This document shows positions 1 to 9,371 of a stretch of 64,000 nt of DNA, one piece after another. The notes beneath the pieces are model-generated. The model saw only the letters and a list, made by a program, of their open reading frames with translations. It was not told the DNA's origin and searched no databases. A program made the position numbers and the translations under genes. Positions within the stretch are counted from its first letter, which is position 1, and each line of letters opens with the position of its first letter. This DNA is from DASWYT01 sp965246875 (GTDB taxonomy: Bacteria > Pseudomonadota > Alphaproteobacteria > Micavibrionales > SZUA-601). The stretch spans positions 124,001 to 188,000 of the forward strand of contig CBDFFU010000003.1 of NCBI GenBank assembly GCA_965246875.1, in the 5' to 3' direction.

Positions 1-1648
1 GCGCGTTGTCGCCACGCAGGCCGCCCTGGACCGGCGGGATTTGCGGTACGCCATCATCGATGCGAATATCCAGAACTGCTGGCTCACTGTCGCCGTCATA
101 GTCAGTTAAAGTGTAGGTAAACTTGTCATGCAAATCCAGGCCGGTCGTACTGTCTGTGTGGTGATAGCTGTAAGAGCCATCCGGCTTAATCGTCAGAACG
201 CCATATTGACCTTGGATAACAACTGCGTCGCCATTGGCGTTGAAATTTACCGATGTCCCGTCGAAACTGACGACATTGGTCACCTTATTCGGCATATCAT
301 TGCTCAAATGATCAGCGCCTCCTGCGGGCTCGCTTAAACCTGTAATCACGTTACCGGTGATCGTGTCATTGTTATAGACTCTGTTGAAGTCGTCATTCGC
401 AATCGGTGCATCGTCTTTGACGCGGACAATCAACGATCCGGTTGAGGCATCGCCATCGGCATCAGTCACAACATACGTGAAGTTCAAATTGATGATGTCA
501 TCCGGGTTGGTTTTGTCGGCGTGATCCAGCTGACCATTCAGATTGAATTCATATGAACCATCAGGCTTGACGAGGATCGTGAAAATCACATTGCCGTTAC
601 CATCGGTACCGGTCACGGTATTGCCGTTGAATGTGGTGGTGATCGGGCTGCCGTGTGAGGTCAATTGACCGCCAGCCAGTGATCCGGTCGCGGTGAAATC
701 AGGTGACAGTGTAAGGGTTCCTGGGCCGTCGCGCCCAAAATCAGGCACAATCGTACCCGTCAATGGACCATTGGTGAAACCAAAGGATTCATCGTCGACA
801 TTGGTAACAGTGCTTTGTGGACCAGGCGTGCTGTCAATCGGGAATACGAACGGGGTGATCTGATCGGCTGGACGTGGAAATGCCAGATCGGTAAATGGAA
901 TTGGCGGGAGCTTGTCGAGCAAACCGATAACGCCGCCCAGATCATCACTGTAGCGCGTATTTCCACCACCGCCGGCACCACCGGCGCCTGGACCTGCAGC
1001 CGTTTCAATATTAAACAAATCATCTGAATTTTGGCCTGTCAGCTGGGCAACGACAACGCCACCTGCCAATAACGTGCCATCTGGTAACAACAGGCTTGGC
1101 ATCTGGTTGCCAGCCATGACAAAATGATCAACCACTAAACGTGAGCCATCATTAAAAGTGAAAATCAAATCGCCGTGACGCACGCTCAACTGTGCAGCGT
1201 TCGGGTCAAAATTGACCTTGAGTTGCTCACCCGCATCGGCATGCACAGTGGCGGTCTGGCCGGCAGCTGGTTTATTCAGTTGCTCAACAGCACCAAATTT
1301 CATGGCGGTGTAGCCGATCGGGCCGGTTTTGGCCGAGACATTCAATAATGCGGGATTCGCTTGCGCTTGGGCCTGGCGCACTTGGATCTGGGCGCTGGCG
1401 TTCAGCATGTCCGGGTTAATGTTCGGGCCGCTGGTGTCTTTGATCATGCCCATATCGACGCCGCGCACAGCTGCTGGTGCATCAGCTGACGCGATGGCAG
1501 TCCCCGTCGTGTTCGACAAATTGGCAGCCAATTGCGCCTGTCCGGCGTTGCCCGGTTCCAGACCGTTCAAGGTTTGCGCCGTCTCCGTACCGGTGTCAGT
1601 GGCAACATTTGCAGTGGTCGGTGTCGATGAAACAGGGGTTTGAGCCAT
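1..1648 (-). CDS. Giant repeat adhesin (type I secretion-type, VCBS/cadherin-like), N-terminal part
   Basis: An open minus-strand frame of 549 codons begins at the ATG at 1648-1646 behind an AAGGA box and runs off the left edge. The protein has no signal peptide, as expected for type I secretion. Residues 1-100 are Gln/Ala/Thr-rich. A beta-rich module follows (FDPNAAQLSVRHGDLIFTF) and then a Gly-rich linker near residue 220. At least two similar beta-sandwich repeats of about 100 residues come next, each with a KPDGSY core and a DxDGD motif (VVTDADGDAS, TLTDYDGDSE), typical of VCBS-like calcium-binding adhesins. The likely role is surface attachment or biofilm formation, by inference. The C-terminal RTX signal and any neighbouring secretion ATPase lie outside the window. 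Confidence 0.8.
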   Translation of the reverse strand, partial: MAQTPVSSTPTTANVATDTGTETAQTLNGLEPGNAGQAQLAANLSNTTGTAIASADAPAAVRGVDMGMIKDTSGPNINPDMLNASAQIQVRQAQAQANPALLNVSAKTGPIGYTAMKFGAVEQLNKPAAGQTATVHADAGEQLKVNFDPNAAQLSVRHGDLIFTFNDGSRLVVDHFVMAGNQMPSLLLPDGTLLAGGVVVAQLTGQNSDDLFNIETAAGPGAGGAGGGGNTRYSDDLGGVIGLLDKLPPIPFTDLAFPRPADQITPFVFPIDSTPGPQSTVTNVDDESFGFTNGPLTGTIVPDFGRDGPGTLTLSPDFTATGSLAGGQLTSHGSPITTTFNGNTVTGTDGNGNVIFTILVKPDGSYEFNLNGQLDHADKTNPDDIINLNFTYVVTDADGDASTGSLIVRVKDDAPIANDDFNRVYNNDTITGNVITGLSEPAGGADHLSNDMPNKVTNVVSFDGTSVNFNANGDAVVIQGQYGVLTIKPDGSYSYHHTDSTTGLDLHDKFTYTLTDYDGDSEPAVLDIRIDDGVPQIPPVQGGLRGDNA

Positions 1649-1877
1649 GTGAGATGATCCTTAATGTCTATAAAACAATGTGATAAAAAGTGAAGTGAAG
1701 CTTTCGCTCCGAAAGACGTACGCCGCAACCCGCCTATAACGGCGAATCACGGATTTTGTGTTATTCCTATTATCTATAAAAATGTTTTGTGTTGCTACCA
1801 TGTTAAGACCTAATATGATATATATATGTATGTGCATACAAAAAATATGCTAATTTTCCTTAAGGAATTTGAATTAT

Positions 1878-2546
1878 ATGGCAAATAATATTGATGATTT
1901 AGCATGGCAGCAAAGTCGTCCGCGCATCATACAGCATGCTAAGAAGCGTTATGCTTTGCGTCTTGAAAACGTATTTTGGGACGGACTCGAGACCATTGCC
2001 CGGCGCCGTCACATGCGGCTGGGCCAATTGGTGGCGGAACTGGCAAACCGATTCGATGGCGTTAATTTCTCGTCTTACTTGCGCGCTTACATCATGGCTG
2101 ACGCCCGGCGTGAAGATGTGCGGCATGATTTACCGCTAAGTGCTTTCGATCTGGTTGACATCTTGCGGGCTTGTCCAGCTCCAGGTTTGCTGATGCAGCA
2201 TAATCGGTCAATTGTCGAGGTGAATAACAGCTTGTTTCAATGGGTCGGTGACAACCCCCCCCCTTTGCGACAGCAGCAATTTGACACGGTTTTTATTCCC
2301 CGCGTAACTCGCCCATTGCTGGACACCATGGATTTGCTATTCAGTGGACAACTAAAACGCACCCAATTTCAAGTCACCTATACACCGCCTTTAACCGATG
2401 GCACATTCAAATCAGTGCCACGCACAGCACTGGCGACCCTGCATGGCCTGTACAATCCGAATGGCGCGTTTTATTGCCTGGTTTGGCTGAGCATTGGCCA
2501 AGCCATGCAACCCCAAACCATCACCAAGCGTCTTTTATCCGAATAA
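1878..2546 (+). CDS. Ribbon-helix-helix protein with a PAS-like C-terminal half
   Basis: The ATG at 1878 is chosen over an in-frame TTG at 1869 because AAGGAA at 1862-1867 lies ten bases upstream of it. The 222-residue product has a basic segment at about 20-60 (KKRYALRLENVFWDGLETIA) that matches the short alphaproteobacterial ribbon-helix-helix domain in which a strand-forming basic stretch precedes two helices. The second half (PAPGLLMQHNRSIVEVNNSL) has the hydrophobic pattern of a PAS fold. A DNA-binding regulator with a sensory domain is inferred; no ligand can be named. It is monocistronic and divergent from the adhesin gene across 229 bases of AT-rich DNA, so it could regulate that gene. 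Confidence 0.7.
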   Translation: MANNIDDLAWQQSRPRIIQHAKKRYALRLENVFWDGLETIARRRHMRLGQLVAELANRFDGVNFSSYLRAYIMADARREDVRHDLPLSAFDLVDILRACPAPGLLMQHNRSIVEVNNSLFQWVGDNPPPLRQQQFDTVFIPRVTRPLLDTMDLLFSGQLKRTQFQVTYTPPLTDGTFKSVPRTALATLHGLYNPNGAFYCLVWLSIGQAMQPQTITKRLLSE

Positions 2547-2577
2547 CCATCATTTTGCATGAGTACTGAACGGAATG

Positions 2578-3369
2578 TTATTGAGCATCCTGCAGGGCAC
2601 GTCGTTTTTGCCAGTAACGCAAAAACCAGCCCACTTGCAGAATGGCAATGATGGTTGCCATAATAATGAGGATTTTAAGCTGCGGATTTGGCAAGGCCGT
2701 CAGACCCTCTTCAATTAAATAAAAGGGCGGCTCTAATACATAGCCTGCTTTTTCAAATTCAGCTTGAGTTGTAGCACTGATCGTGTCACTGGCATCGAAC
2801 AAACCGATAATATCTTCTGGTTCTTCTGATTCATCAGCTTGCACTGGGACTTCATCTGTTTTGCGCTTGATGAACACATGGATTGGCTCAGGCGACGCAT
2901 TGTCCGCCGCATCTGTCGACATCGTCGAAGACGGTAACACGGCATAGATATAAGCTTTATGCGTTGCTATGCCATGACTCCGAGTTGTTTCGACAATGTA
3001 ACTTTCAGAGAGATACGGTGATCCCAAGCGAAGATAACGGGGCACTGTCTCCGGGTCTGAAAGAGCCAAGGCCTCTGTAAAATAAAATTGCGGCTCATTG
3101 AATTTGGCGTTAAATGCAATGTCCAGTTGGTAGTGGTAGATTTGCATACAACACATGCCCAACATCACAAAGCGTAACAGCGGGCTTTCAAACACCGTAA
3201 AAATAAAAGCTCTTGCATATAATAACAGCGTTTCCACAGTGCTGTGCGGCGTATCATCTTCAACGTCATCGACTAAATAGGCTTGCCGCCGGGAATACGG
3301 AATCACGACCGATATAAACATCAATATAAGGTAACCAATGAGCGGTAAGATAAAATCTTGTCTTGGCAT
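2578..3369 (-). CDS. Hypothetical membrane protein, three predicted transmembrane segments
   Basis: The 263-residue product starts at the ATG at 3369; an in-frame TTG lies four codons upstream. Hydrophobic helices are visible at the N-terminus (FILPLIGYLILMFISVVIPY), around residues 58-80 and near the C-terminus (LKILIIMATIIAILQVGWFL). Between the last two lies a soluble region of roughly 150 residues rich in Asp, Glu and Ser, and the tail is basic. No known family is recognised. The gene is convergent with the ribbon-helix-helix gene with 31 bases between the stops and has no partner on its own strand, so context gives no function. Confidence 0.65.
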   Translation of the reverse strand: MPRQDFILPLIGYLILMFISVVIPYSRRQAYLVDDVEDDTPHSTVETLLLYARAFIFTVFESPLLRFVMLGMCCMQIYHYQLDIAFNAKFNEPQFYFTEALALSDPETVPRYLRLGSPYLSESYIVETTRSHGIATHKAYIYAVLPSSTMSTDAADNASPEPIHVFIKRKTDEVPVQADESEEPEDIIGLFDASDTISATTQAEFEKAGYVLEPPFYLIEEGLTALPNPQLKILIIMATIIAILQVGWFLRYWQKRRALQDAQ

Positions 3370-3518
3370 CAAAAAACCCAACTATCGAAAAAATGTAATA
3401 CGCCATATTTGTGACAAACATATTAAAGCAAGCTTAATTTTTACAGAGGATAAAGCTTAAAACAATAGTAATTATTCAATGTTATGTTAAAATATAATTA
3501 TAGTGATTGGGGCCGTCA

Positions 3519-4034
3519 ATGTCTGAAATTATTGATATGAATGCAACATCATCACGCTATCCAACAGAAAATTACGCAAAGATTGCAAACAGTTTATTAA
3601 TCGACGGAAAAGGGAAACCGCGATCTAATCCAGCCGGCAGCCAGAACGTTGAGATGATTGCCTGTAACATTCAACACAATCCAGCCATGCGTGCCGGTGC
3701 CGTTGAGCTGATGATGGCCTTTATGAATACAGCTTTAGACAACACGCAGCCACAGACAAAAGCCAACGCATTAATGGGCATCAGTGCGGTAGCGCTGGCT
3801 GTTGAAAAATCCGGCACACCCGAACAGATCGCTGCCAATGCCCAAGCGTTGCAAGAGATTTTCAGCATGTTTGCAGAGAATAAACAGCTATTTCCCCAAA
3901 ACTCCGTGCAGGCGCATTTTGCGGCTGGTATCAAAGAAAACCTGACCGGCCGCGGATTGATGCCAACAGAGCAAAGCGGAACACCCATAAGACAGCCGGC
4001 ATTCCAAGGCCAGCTGACAGTTTCCATGATTTAG
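3519..4034 (+). CDS. Hypothetical soluble helical protein
   Basis: The 171-residue product begins at the ATG at 3519 with GGGG six bases upstream; an in-frame TTG at 3507 is less likely. No signal peptide, membrane segment or recognisable motif is present. The middle (about residues 55-140) is Ala-rich and predicted helical, with the look of tandem helical repeats (NPAMRAGAVELMMAFMNTAL). The 140-base upstream region is very AT-rich. No function is assigned. Confidence 0.6.
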   Translation: MSEIIDMNATSSRYPTENYAKIANSLLIDGKGKPRSNPAGSQNVEMIACNIQHNPAMRAGAVELMMAFMNTALDNTQPQTKANALMGISAVALAVEKSGTPEQIAANAQALQEIFSMFAENKQLFPQNSVQAHFAAGIKENLTGRGLMPTEQSGTPIRQPAFQGQLTVSMI

Positions 4035-4093
4035 TAACTATTTCGCGTCTAGTGTGTGGGCTTGAACATTCTCTCACTCGCCGGAACCCTGCT

Positions 4094-4864
4094 ATGCCGC
4101 GCCCCCCTCATATTAATTTATGTCATCGTTTCCTCCGCTCCGTCATGAGCTTTTGCAAGACCCAGCCGTTTTTTTTGACGCTGGGCCTGGCATTGCTGAT
4201 TGCGATTTGTTTTCTCACCTTGCCCGCCTTTGCCGGGACGCTTAGCGAAGATCTCAAAAGCGCACGCAGCATCATGCTGGATGACGTCTCTAACGCGCCC
4301 TTTGGGCGCGGCGCCTTATTTCCACTGTTTCAACCCGCCATTCTGGCCAGCCTGTTTTGCATCGGCCTGTGGACAGGTCTTAGCGGGGAACGCGTCAAAA
4401 CCGTCTGGGCGATTCCGGTCTGTTTTGTGGTGGCCATTGTAATCGGTGCTTTTATCAGCGAGTTTCACCCAGCCTGGAAACCAGACGCCACCCGTTTCAA
4501 GGAGCAATATCCCGATCTGCCGGCCCTGCTCTCCACCGAAGGTGTCAGCCTGATCATTGCGGTTGTGGTTGGCGCGATTGTTGCCATGAATTTTACCGTG
4601 CCGCCGCTGATTACCTTAGCGATTGCTGTTGTTTTAGGTCTGGCGCTGGGGGCCAGCGATTTACAGGCCATCACCAAAGACGCCGATCATAAATCAATCA
4701 TCATCCCGTTCTGGACCGGCTTTGGTTTGACTGGCTTGATCATGACGATCTTTGGCATCGGGTTTGAAACCTTTGCCAAGTCCATCAACATGCTGTTCAT
4801 CATTCGCATCGCCGGCTTTCTGACCGCCGTGGCCGGTCTGGTTTTGGTCGTCAAAACGGTCTGA
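4094..4864 (+). CDS. HupE/UreJ-like integral membrane protein
   Basis: The ATG at 4094 has GGAA eight bases upstream; GTG at 4052 and ATG at 4145 are alternatives in the same frame. A signal-peptide-like segment ends in LPAFAG, and about six hydrophobic helices follow. The order of helices, with motifs such as IGLWTGLSG and a glycine-rich final helix (IAGFLTAVAGLVL), resembles HupE/UreJ proteins, which are small permeases associated with nickel or cobalt metallocentres. The histidine-rich metal motif expected early in that family is not visible and no hydrogenase or urease genes are nearby, so metal transport is doubtful. The assignment is tentative. Confidence 0.5.
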   Translation: MPRPPHINLCHRFLRSVMSFCKTQPFFLTLGLALLIAICFLTLPAFAGTLSEDLKSARSIMLDDVSNAPFGRGALFPLFQPAILASLFCIGLWTGLSGERVKTVWAIPVCFVVAIVIGAFISEFHPAWKPDATRFKEQYPDLPALLSTEGVSLIIAVVVGAIVAMNFTVPPLITLAIAVVLGLALGASDLQAITKDADHKSIIIPFWTGFGLTGLIMTIFGIGFETFAKSINMLFIIRIAGFLTAVAGLVLVVKTV

Positions 4865-4907
4865 GCGTTAAACCCCTGTAAACGGGTTTCCTGTTACATC
4901 TAAAGGC

Positions 4908-5810
4908 ATGACGACACACGAATCCCCTGCAAACGACCCTCGCTTGACGCTGGCCCGCGCTGATCTGGCGGCTGACCATTTAGAAGGCATCGTCAAAGCC
5001 GCGCGTTATGTGGCACCCACGCGTTACCGCATCACAACGCCGATCGTCAATCTGTATAAAACACCACATCCTGACCCCACTTCTGCCATCGAAACCCAGT
5101 GGCTGTATGGCGAGGATATCGATGTATTGGATATCACGGATGGCTGGGCCTTTGGCCAGTCGCTCAGTGACGGCTATGTTGGCTACTGCCCGGCCGAAAC
5201 ACTGACCAAGGCCGATGGTGACACAACGCACCGCATCACCAATTTGCTGACGCCGCTCTATGCGAAACCGAATATTAAAAGCACTCCCATACAAACCCTC
5301 AGCTATGGCAGTCATGTGACGGTTATCGGTCAGGACGGGCTGTTTTTCGCAACACCGGATGGCTTTGTGCCGCTGGTGCATTGTGAAGATAAAACCGCAC
5401 ATGCCATGGAAGCCGTGTCAGAGGCCTTTCGTTTCCTGGGCGTTCCCTACGTTTGGGGTGGGCGTTCCGGCATGGGAATCGATTGCTCGGCCCTGCTGCA
5501 ACTCTGTTTTCAGGCCTGTGGCATCCCGTTTCCGCGCGACATGGATTTGCAAGCGTTGGTCGCTGGCAAAACCATTGCCCGTGCCGAGCTGCAAACCGGC
5601 GACCTGATTTTCTTTGCCCATGATGACGGCAAGAAAAATCTGGATGGCACTCTGATTCATGGCCATATCGGCATCATGGTCGATAACACCATGATGATCC
5701 ATGCCAATGAAACCGCCATGGCCGTGTCGATGGATGACCTCGACGATTACCTGGCCCTGCGTGGCAAGACGGGAAAGACGACGCGGCATCACGGGATTCG
5801 GTTGAAGTAA
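4908..5810 (+). CDS. NlpC/P60 family cysteine peptidase with SH3-like domains
   Basis: The 300-residue product has two SH3-like beta segments (about residues 45-100 and 108-160) followed by an NlpC/P60 domain. The catalytic cysteine is Cys193 in GIDCSALLQLC, the general base is probably His253 in HGHIGIM, and the third polar residue is His265 in MIHANE. This arrangement matches gamma-D-glutamyl-diamino acid peptidases that recycle or remodel peptidoglycan peptides. No signal peptide is seen, so it probably acts in the cytoplasm on imported muropeptides, as in the dipeptidyl-peptidase VI group. It lies 43 bases after the HupE-like gene and 59 bases before the next gene on the same strand. Confidence 0.88.
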   Translation: MTTHESPANDPRLTLARADLAADHLEGIVKAARYVAPTRYRITTPIVNLYKTPHPDPTSAIETQWLYGEDIDVLDITDGWAFGQSLSDGYVGYCPAETLTKADGDTTHRITNLLTPLYAKPNIKSTPIQTLSYGSHVTVIGQDGLFFATPDGFVPLVHCEDKTAHAMEAVSEAFRFLGVPYVWGGRSGMGIDCSALLQLCFQACGIPFPRDMDLQALVAGKTIARAELQTGDLIFFAHDDGKKNLDGTLIHGHIGIMVDNTMMIHANETAMAVSMDDLDDYLALRGKTGKTTRHHGIRLK

Positions 5811-5869
5811 AAATTTCTTTGTTTTATTCCATAACGATGATATGTTTGGCAGCAGCAGAAGGACGAGCC

Positions 5870-6226
5870 ATGCCCCAAGATATGAACGTTAAAGACCAGC
5901 TTATCGCTTTGATGCGCAACACCTATCAATCTGTCACCGGCCAGCCCATTCATTCCCTCCCGGATTTTTTAGGCACAAAAATGATTGATGCCAAACGGCA
6001 GCCAACGGCCACGGTCATTTATGCGGTGGAAGGCCGGGGTGGTGTGCCGGTTGTGTCCCTGTGTACAGGCCTTGGCGATTTCGATGGTATGTTCCTGGTA
6101 AAAGACGCGACAGACCGTACGTTTAGAGTGCTGGGTTCCCAAGACGCGGGTCTGCTGGATGACGCTGCCAGCAATTTAGCCGCCACTTTTACACGTTTGC
6201 AGAGAGACCGTTATCTGCCGGCCTGA
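5870..6226 (+). CDS. Hypothetical protein, 118 residues
   Basis: The ATG at 5870 is set by AAGGA at 5859-5863, six bases upstream; the frame is open further 5' to 5819 but those codons have no ribosome site. The product is a small alpha/beta protein without signal peptide or membrane helix, ending in a helix with RLQRDRYLPA. No family is recognised. It probably forms a short transcription unit with the NlpC/P60 gene. Confidence 0.6.
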   Translation: MPQDMNVKDQLIALMRNTYQSVTGQPIHSLPDFLGTKMIDAKRQPTATVIYAVEGRGGVPVVSLCTGLGDFDGMFLVKDATDRTFRVLGSQDAGLLDDAASNLAATFTRLQRDRYLPA

Positions 6227-6365
6227 CCAAACATTTGACAAAACCCGGCCATTCTGCCAAAAATAAAATACAGCCATTCGGTCTGCTTCGGGCTTCGCCC
6301 ATTTTTTCTAATTTAAAATCGTTGTCCGCTCTACACGCGGCGCGTATTCCATTGAGACACTCCCT

Positions 6366-7625
6366 ATGCATCTGCAAGAACTCAAAAGCAAATCCACACC
6401 TGATTTGATCGCCTTTGCCGAGTCGCTTGGAATGGAAGACCCTGCCGCCTTGCGCAAGCAGGATTTAATGTTTGCCGTGTTGCAACGTCTGGCTGAGGAT
6501 GAAAGCGTCGTCATTACCGGTGAAGGTGTGCTGGAAGTCTTGCCGGACGGGTTTGGGTTTCTACGCTCGCCCGATGAAAATTACCTGCCGGGCCCCGATG
6601 ATATTTATGTGACGCCGAACTTTATTCGCCGTTACAATCTGCGCACCGGCGATACGCTGGAAGGTGATATCCGCGCACCAAAAGAGTCGGAGCGGTATTT
6701 CGCGCTGGACAAAATCAACACCATTAATTTTGAAGACCCGGAAGCGGTGCGTCACCGGATCAACTTTGACAACCTCACACCGCTCTATCCACAAAGCAAA
6801 TTATCATTGGAAATTGACGACCCGACGAAAAAGAATTTCACGCAACGTATCATAGAAATCGTGTCGCCGCTCGGCAAAGGCCAGCGCGCCTTGATTGTCG
6901 CGCCGCCGCGCACGGGTAAAACCATGATGATGCAACAGATTGCACATGCGATCACCGGCAATCATCCGGAAGTTTATCTGATCGTGTTGCTGATCGACGA
7001 ACGCCCGGAAGAAGTGACCGACATGTCACGCTCCGTCAAGGGCGAAGTCATTTCATCCACCTTTGATGAACCTGCTACGCGCCATGTCCAGGTCGCTGAA
7101 ATGGTCATCGAGAAAGCCAAACGCCTGGTCGAACACAAGCGCGATGTCGTGATCCTGCTGGATTCCATTACGCGTCTGGGCCGGGCCTATAACACCGTCG
7201 TGCCATCATCAGGCAAAGTCTTGACCGGTGGGGTGGACGCCAACGCCTTGCAACGCCCGAAACGTTTCTTTGGTGCGGCGCGGAATATCGAGGAAGGCGG
7301 GTCATTGACCATTATCGCGACCGCTTTGATCGAAACCGGCTCACGCATGGACGAGGTTATTTTTGAAGAGTTTAAAGGAACGGGTAACTCGGAAATTGTG
7401 CTGGATCGCAAAATCTCCGACAAGCGCATTTTCCCGGCCATCGACATTCAGAAATCCGGCACGCGGAAAGAAGAATTACTGGTTGATCAAGGTCGCCTCA
7501 CCAAAATGTGGGTGTTGCGCCGTATCCTCAACCCGATGAACACGGTCGAAGCCGTTGAGTTCTTGATTGAAAAATTGAAGAACACCAAAAACAACGCTGA
7601 TTTCTTCCAGATGATGAATCAGTAG
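6366..7625 (+). CDS. rho: Transcription termination factor Rho
   Basis: The 419-residue product matches Rho over its full length. An N-terminal helical domain is followed by the cold-shock-like RNA-binding domain (about 48-120, with [20 protein letters not shown]) and the RecA-type ATPase domain. Walker A is at about 179-186 (PPRTGKTM), Walker B ends at Asp266 in [10 protein letters not shown], and the Q/R-loop region contains [20 protein letters not shown]. Rho is a hexameric RNA helicase that ends transcription of untranslated RNA. It is monocistronic here. The long insertion of some high-GC Rho proteins is absent. Confidence 0.98.
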   Translation: MHLQELKSKSTPDLIAFAESLGMEDPAALRKQDLMFAVLQRLAEDESVVITGEGVLEVLPDGFGFLRSPDENYLPGPDDIYVTPNFIRRYNLRTGDTLEGDIRAPKESERYFALDKINTINFEDPEAVRHRINFDNLTPLYPQSKLSLEIDDPTKKNFTQRIIEIVSPLGKGQRALIVAPPRTGKTMMMQQIAHAITGNHPEVYLIVLLIDERPEEVTDMSRSVKGEVISSTFDEPATRHVQVAEMVIEKAKRLVEHKRDVVILLDSITRLGRAYNTVVPSSGKVLTGGVDANALQRPKRFFGAARNIEEGGSLTIIATALIETGSRMDEVIFEEFKGTGNSEIVLDRKISDKRIFPAIDIQKSGTRKEELLVDQGRLTKMWVLRRILNPMNTVEAVEFLIEKLKNTKNNADFFQMMNQ

Positions 7626-7630
7626 CAAAT

Positions 7631-7658
7631 ATCAGAGGTCAGAAATCAGAGACCAGAA
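7631..7658. repeat. Two tandem imperfect 14-base repeats after rho
   Basis: ATCAGAGGTCAGAA at 7631-7644 is followed directly by ATCAGAGACCAGAA at 7645-7658, differing at two positions. They lie just after the rho stop codon and next to a palindrome, in a noncoding stretch that looks like accumulated repeat debris. Confidence 0.6.
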
Positions 7659-7680
7659 AACGATGCATATCTCAGTGGTC

Positions 7681-7713
7681 ATCCCCGAAAATGCGACAGC
7701 ATTTATCGGGGAT
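7681..7713. repeat. Imperfect palindrome (hairpin-forming repeat)
   Basis: The left arm ATCCCCGAAAATGC and right arm GCATTTATCGGGGAT pair over about 14 bases with one bulge around the loop GACA. No T-run follows, so it is not a standard intrinsic terminator. It resembles dispersed REP-type palindromes; no second copy was noticed in this window. It lies between rho and the frameshifted hydrolase gene. Confidence 0.6.
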
Positions 7714-7723
7714 CTCAATTAAA

Positions 7724-8429
7724 ATGATTGTGGCTTCACACGATTTCAATTTTCAGGTTACCGGCGAAACAATTGCGGCGACGATTGACTATTCTGAAAC
7801 GATCCTCCCACCACCATCCATTTTATCACTGCACGGTGGTGGGCCATTGGGCCGTCAACGTGTTGCACCGCTAGCAACCTTCCTGGCAAAACATGGCTAT
7901 CCTGTCTTACGTTTCGATCACAGTGGTTGGGGTGACAGCACGGGCGAACGGCAAGATTGCAGTTTGCAAAGCCGTGTCGATGAAGCATTGGCAGCCGCCA
8001 AGTTGCTACAGCCAGAAACACCTATGACACTTATCGGCACCAGCATGGGCGGACACACGGCCCTGGAATTATTGCCACATTTGCCAGTTAAAAATCTGGT
8101 TCTATTTTGTCCAGCCGCATATTCAGCCGACGCTTTCAATGTACCGTTTGGCAATGGTTTTAGTGGAATTATCCGCCAACCGGACAGTTACCGAAACGCG
8201 ACTGTATTTGCCAATTTGGAAAACTTTACTGGCAATTTTATAATGATCATAGGCAATCATTCCGCCAGCTGTTACACATTTATACGACGCATCAGCACAG
8301 AATTGCGCGCATAAAAAGATTGTGACGCTTGATGGTGCGCCTCATGATATCTATGGCTGGCTCAGACAAAATCCTGAGCAGCAAAATTTAATTTTTAAAA
8401 ATATTCTGAATGTGATTGCAAGTCATTAA
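7724..8429 (+). pseudogene. Alpha/beta hydrolase, frameshifted near the 3' end
   Basis: The first frame (from ATG 7724) carries an intact alpha/beta-hydrolase core: LSLHGGGPLG oxyanion strand, RFDHSGWGDSTG and the nucleophile elbow GTSMGGHTAL. It ends at 8314 in an unrelated tail. From about 8250 the frame shifted by one base continues sensibly (PPAVTHLYDASAQNCAHKKI, then VTLDGAPHDIYGW) to TAA at 8427-8429 and supplies the missing catalytic His in GAPHDIYG. One indel near 8245-8255 therefore separates the nucleophile from the histidine. It is either a recent pseudogene or a sequencing error; the rest of the gene shows no decay. Confidence 0.8.
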
Positions 8430-8842
8430 TCGTATTGGTGGGCATATCTGCTTTTTGCAAGATTATAATTGTCTTGTGCGCGCGCAACCAGAGCTGTCAT
8501 GGCATCTGCATTGACAGCAGCATCCGCTTCCAGACCCGTCATGGTTACCATGGTTCCTGCACCATCAATAATCGTAAAACCTGCAGTCTTAAATTGATCC
8601 GTCAGTTTCGCTGCTGTAACAACAGCGTGATCAGGCAAATGATAATCAGTATTGGTGATCAAGGTAACGTGCGGCAATTGCGGTTGGTTTGTAAAGCCGA
8701 CTGAAATATCGACGGCCTGATTATCAGCAATCTGTGCGGCTAATTGGCATTTTTGCTGTAGCAGGTAACCAGCAATTTCCGGAGCAGTATTTAAGTCTTT
8801 CAGCTGATTCGGCAAAGAAATATTAATTGTATACACGGTCAT
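8426..8842 (-). CDS. Hypothetical protein, 138 residues
   Basis: The start is uncertain. ATG 8842 is only two bases from a strong GGGAGGAG box, so the GTG two codons later at 8836 may be used. The product is a small alpha/beta protein with a C-terminal helix (RAQDNYNLAKSRYAHQYD) and no export signal. No family is recognised. Together with the gene at 8930-9337 it forms a minus-strand pair of small unknown proteins; the 3' end overlaps the end of the frameshifted hydrolase by four bases. Confidence 0.55.
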   Translation of the reverse strand: MTVYTINISLPNQLKDLNTAPEIAGYLLQQKCQLAAQIADNQAVDISVGFTNQPQLPHVTLITNTDYHLPDHAVVTAAKLTDQFKTAGFTIIDGAGTMVTMTGLEADAAVNADAMTALVARAQDNYNLAKSRYAHQYD

Positions 8843-8929
8843 CTCCTCCCAAAGATAATGATGCGTGATCAATATTCCATATAGACAACAAAGTCAAGGC
8901 AAAGTTGCGACAAAATTGTTAAGTTATCC

Positions 8930-9337
8930 TCAGGCTGTCATACCGCGATGTTGATGCACCAAAGCGCTGACAATATGAACGCGTTTCTGTCCTGTAGTAT
9001 CATCAACAGCGGCTTGAAGATCGACATGGCTAACCTCCACTGGTGGCTTGCCGTTACGCGTTATCAGCAAATTTGTTTGTTGAAATTGTGAAGCCAGCGT
9101 AATTCCAAACTGAGCGATTTGCGTAATATCAGATTCTGGTGTGTCAATTTCAAATGAACGCCCTAACGAAAAATCAGCACTCCGCTCGGGTAACTCTTTC
9201 TTTTGCTGATCTATCACGGATTCAAAAGCAAACATCATCGGCATAATGGAATAGACTTCAGACAAATCTTCCAATGTTTCTCGAATAGCGTCCAATTCAG
9301 TAAACTTAAAATTCGATGCTGTCAGTTTAATCTGCAT
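8930..9337 (-). CDS. Hypothetical protein, 135 residues
   Basis: The ATG at 9337 follows AAGGGACGAG about seven bases upstream. The sequence starts with a short strand (MQIKLTASNFKF) and a Glu-rich helix and is otherwise soluble and mixed alpha/beta. It has no recognisable family or catalytic motif. The neighbour downstream on the same strand is the unknown gene at 8426-8842, and the two probably share a transcript. Confidence 0.6.
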   Translation of the reverse strand: MQIKLTASNFKFTELDAIRETLEDLSEVYSIMPMMFAFESVIDQQKKELPERSADFSLGRSFEIDTPESDITQIAQFGITLASQFQQTNLLITRNGKPPVEVSHVDLQAAVDDTTGQKRVHIVSALVHQHRGMTA

Positions 9338-9371
9338 TGTGACTCGTCCCTTAAAGTTTTATTTTATAATC

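Noticed and set aside
6290..6307. GGGC-TTC-GCCC hairpin followed by a T-run before rho
   Set aside because: The stem is only four base pairs with a three-base loop, too weak to call a terminator.
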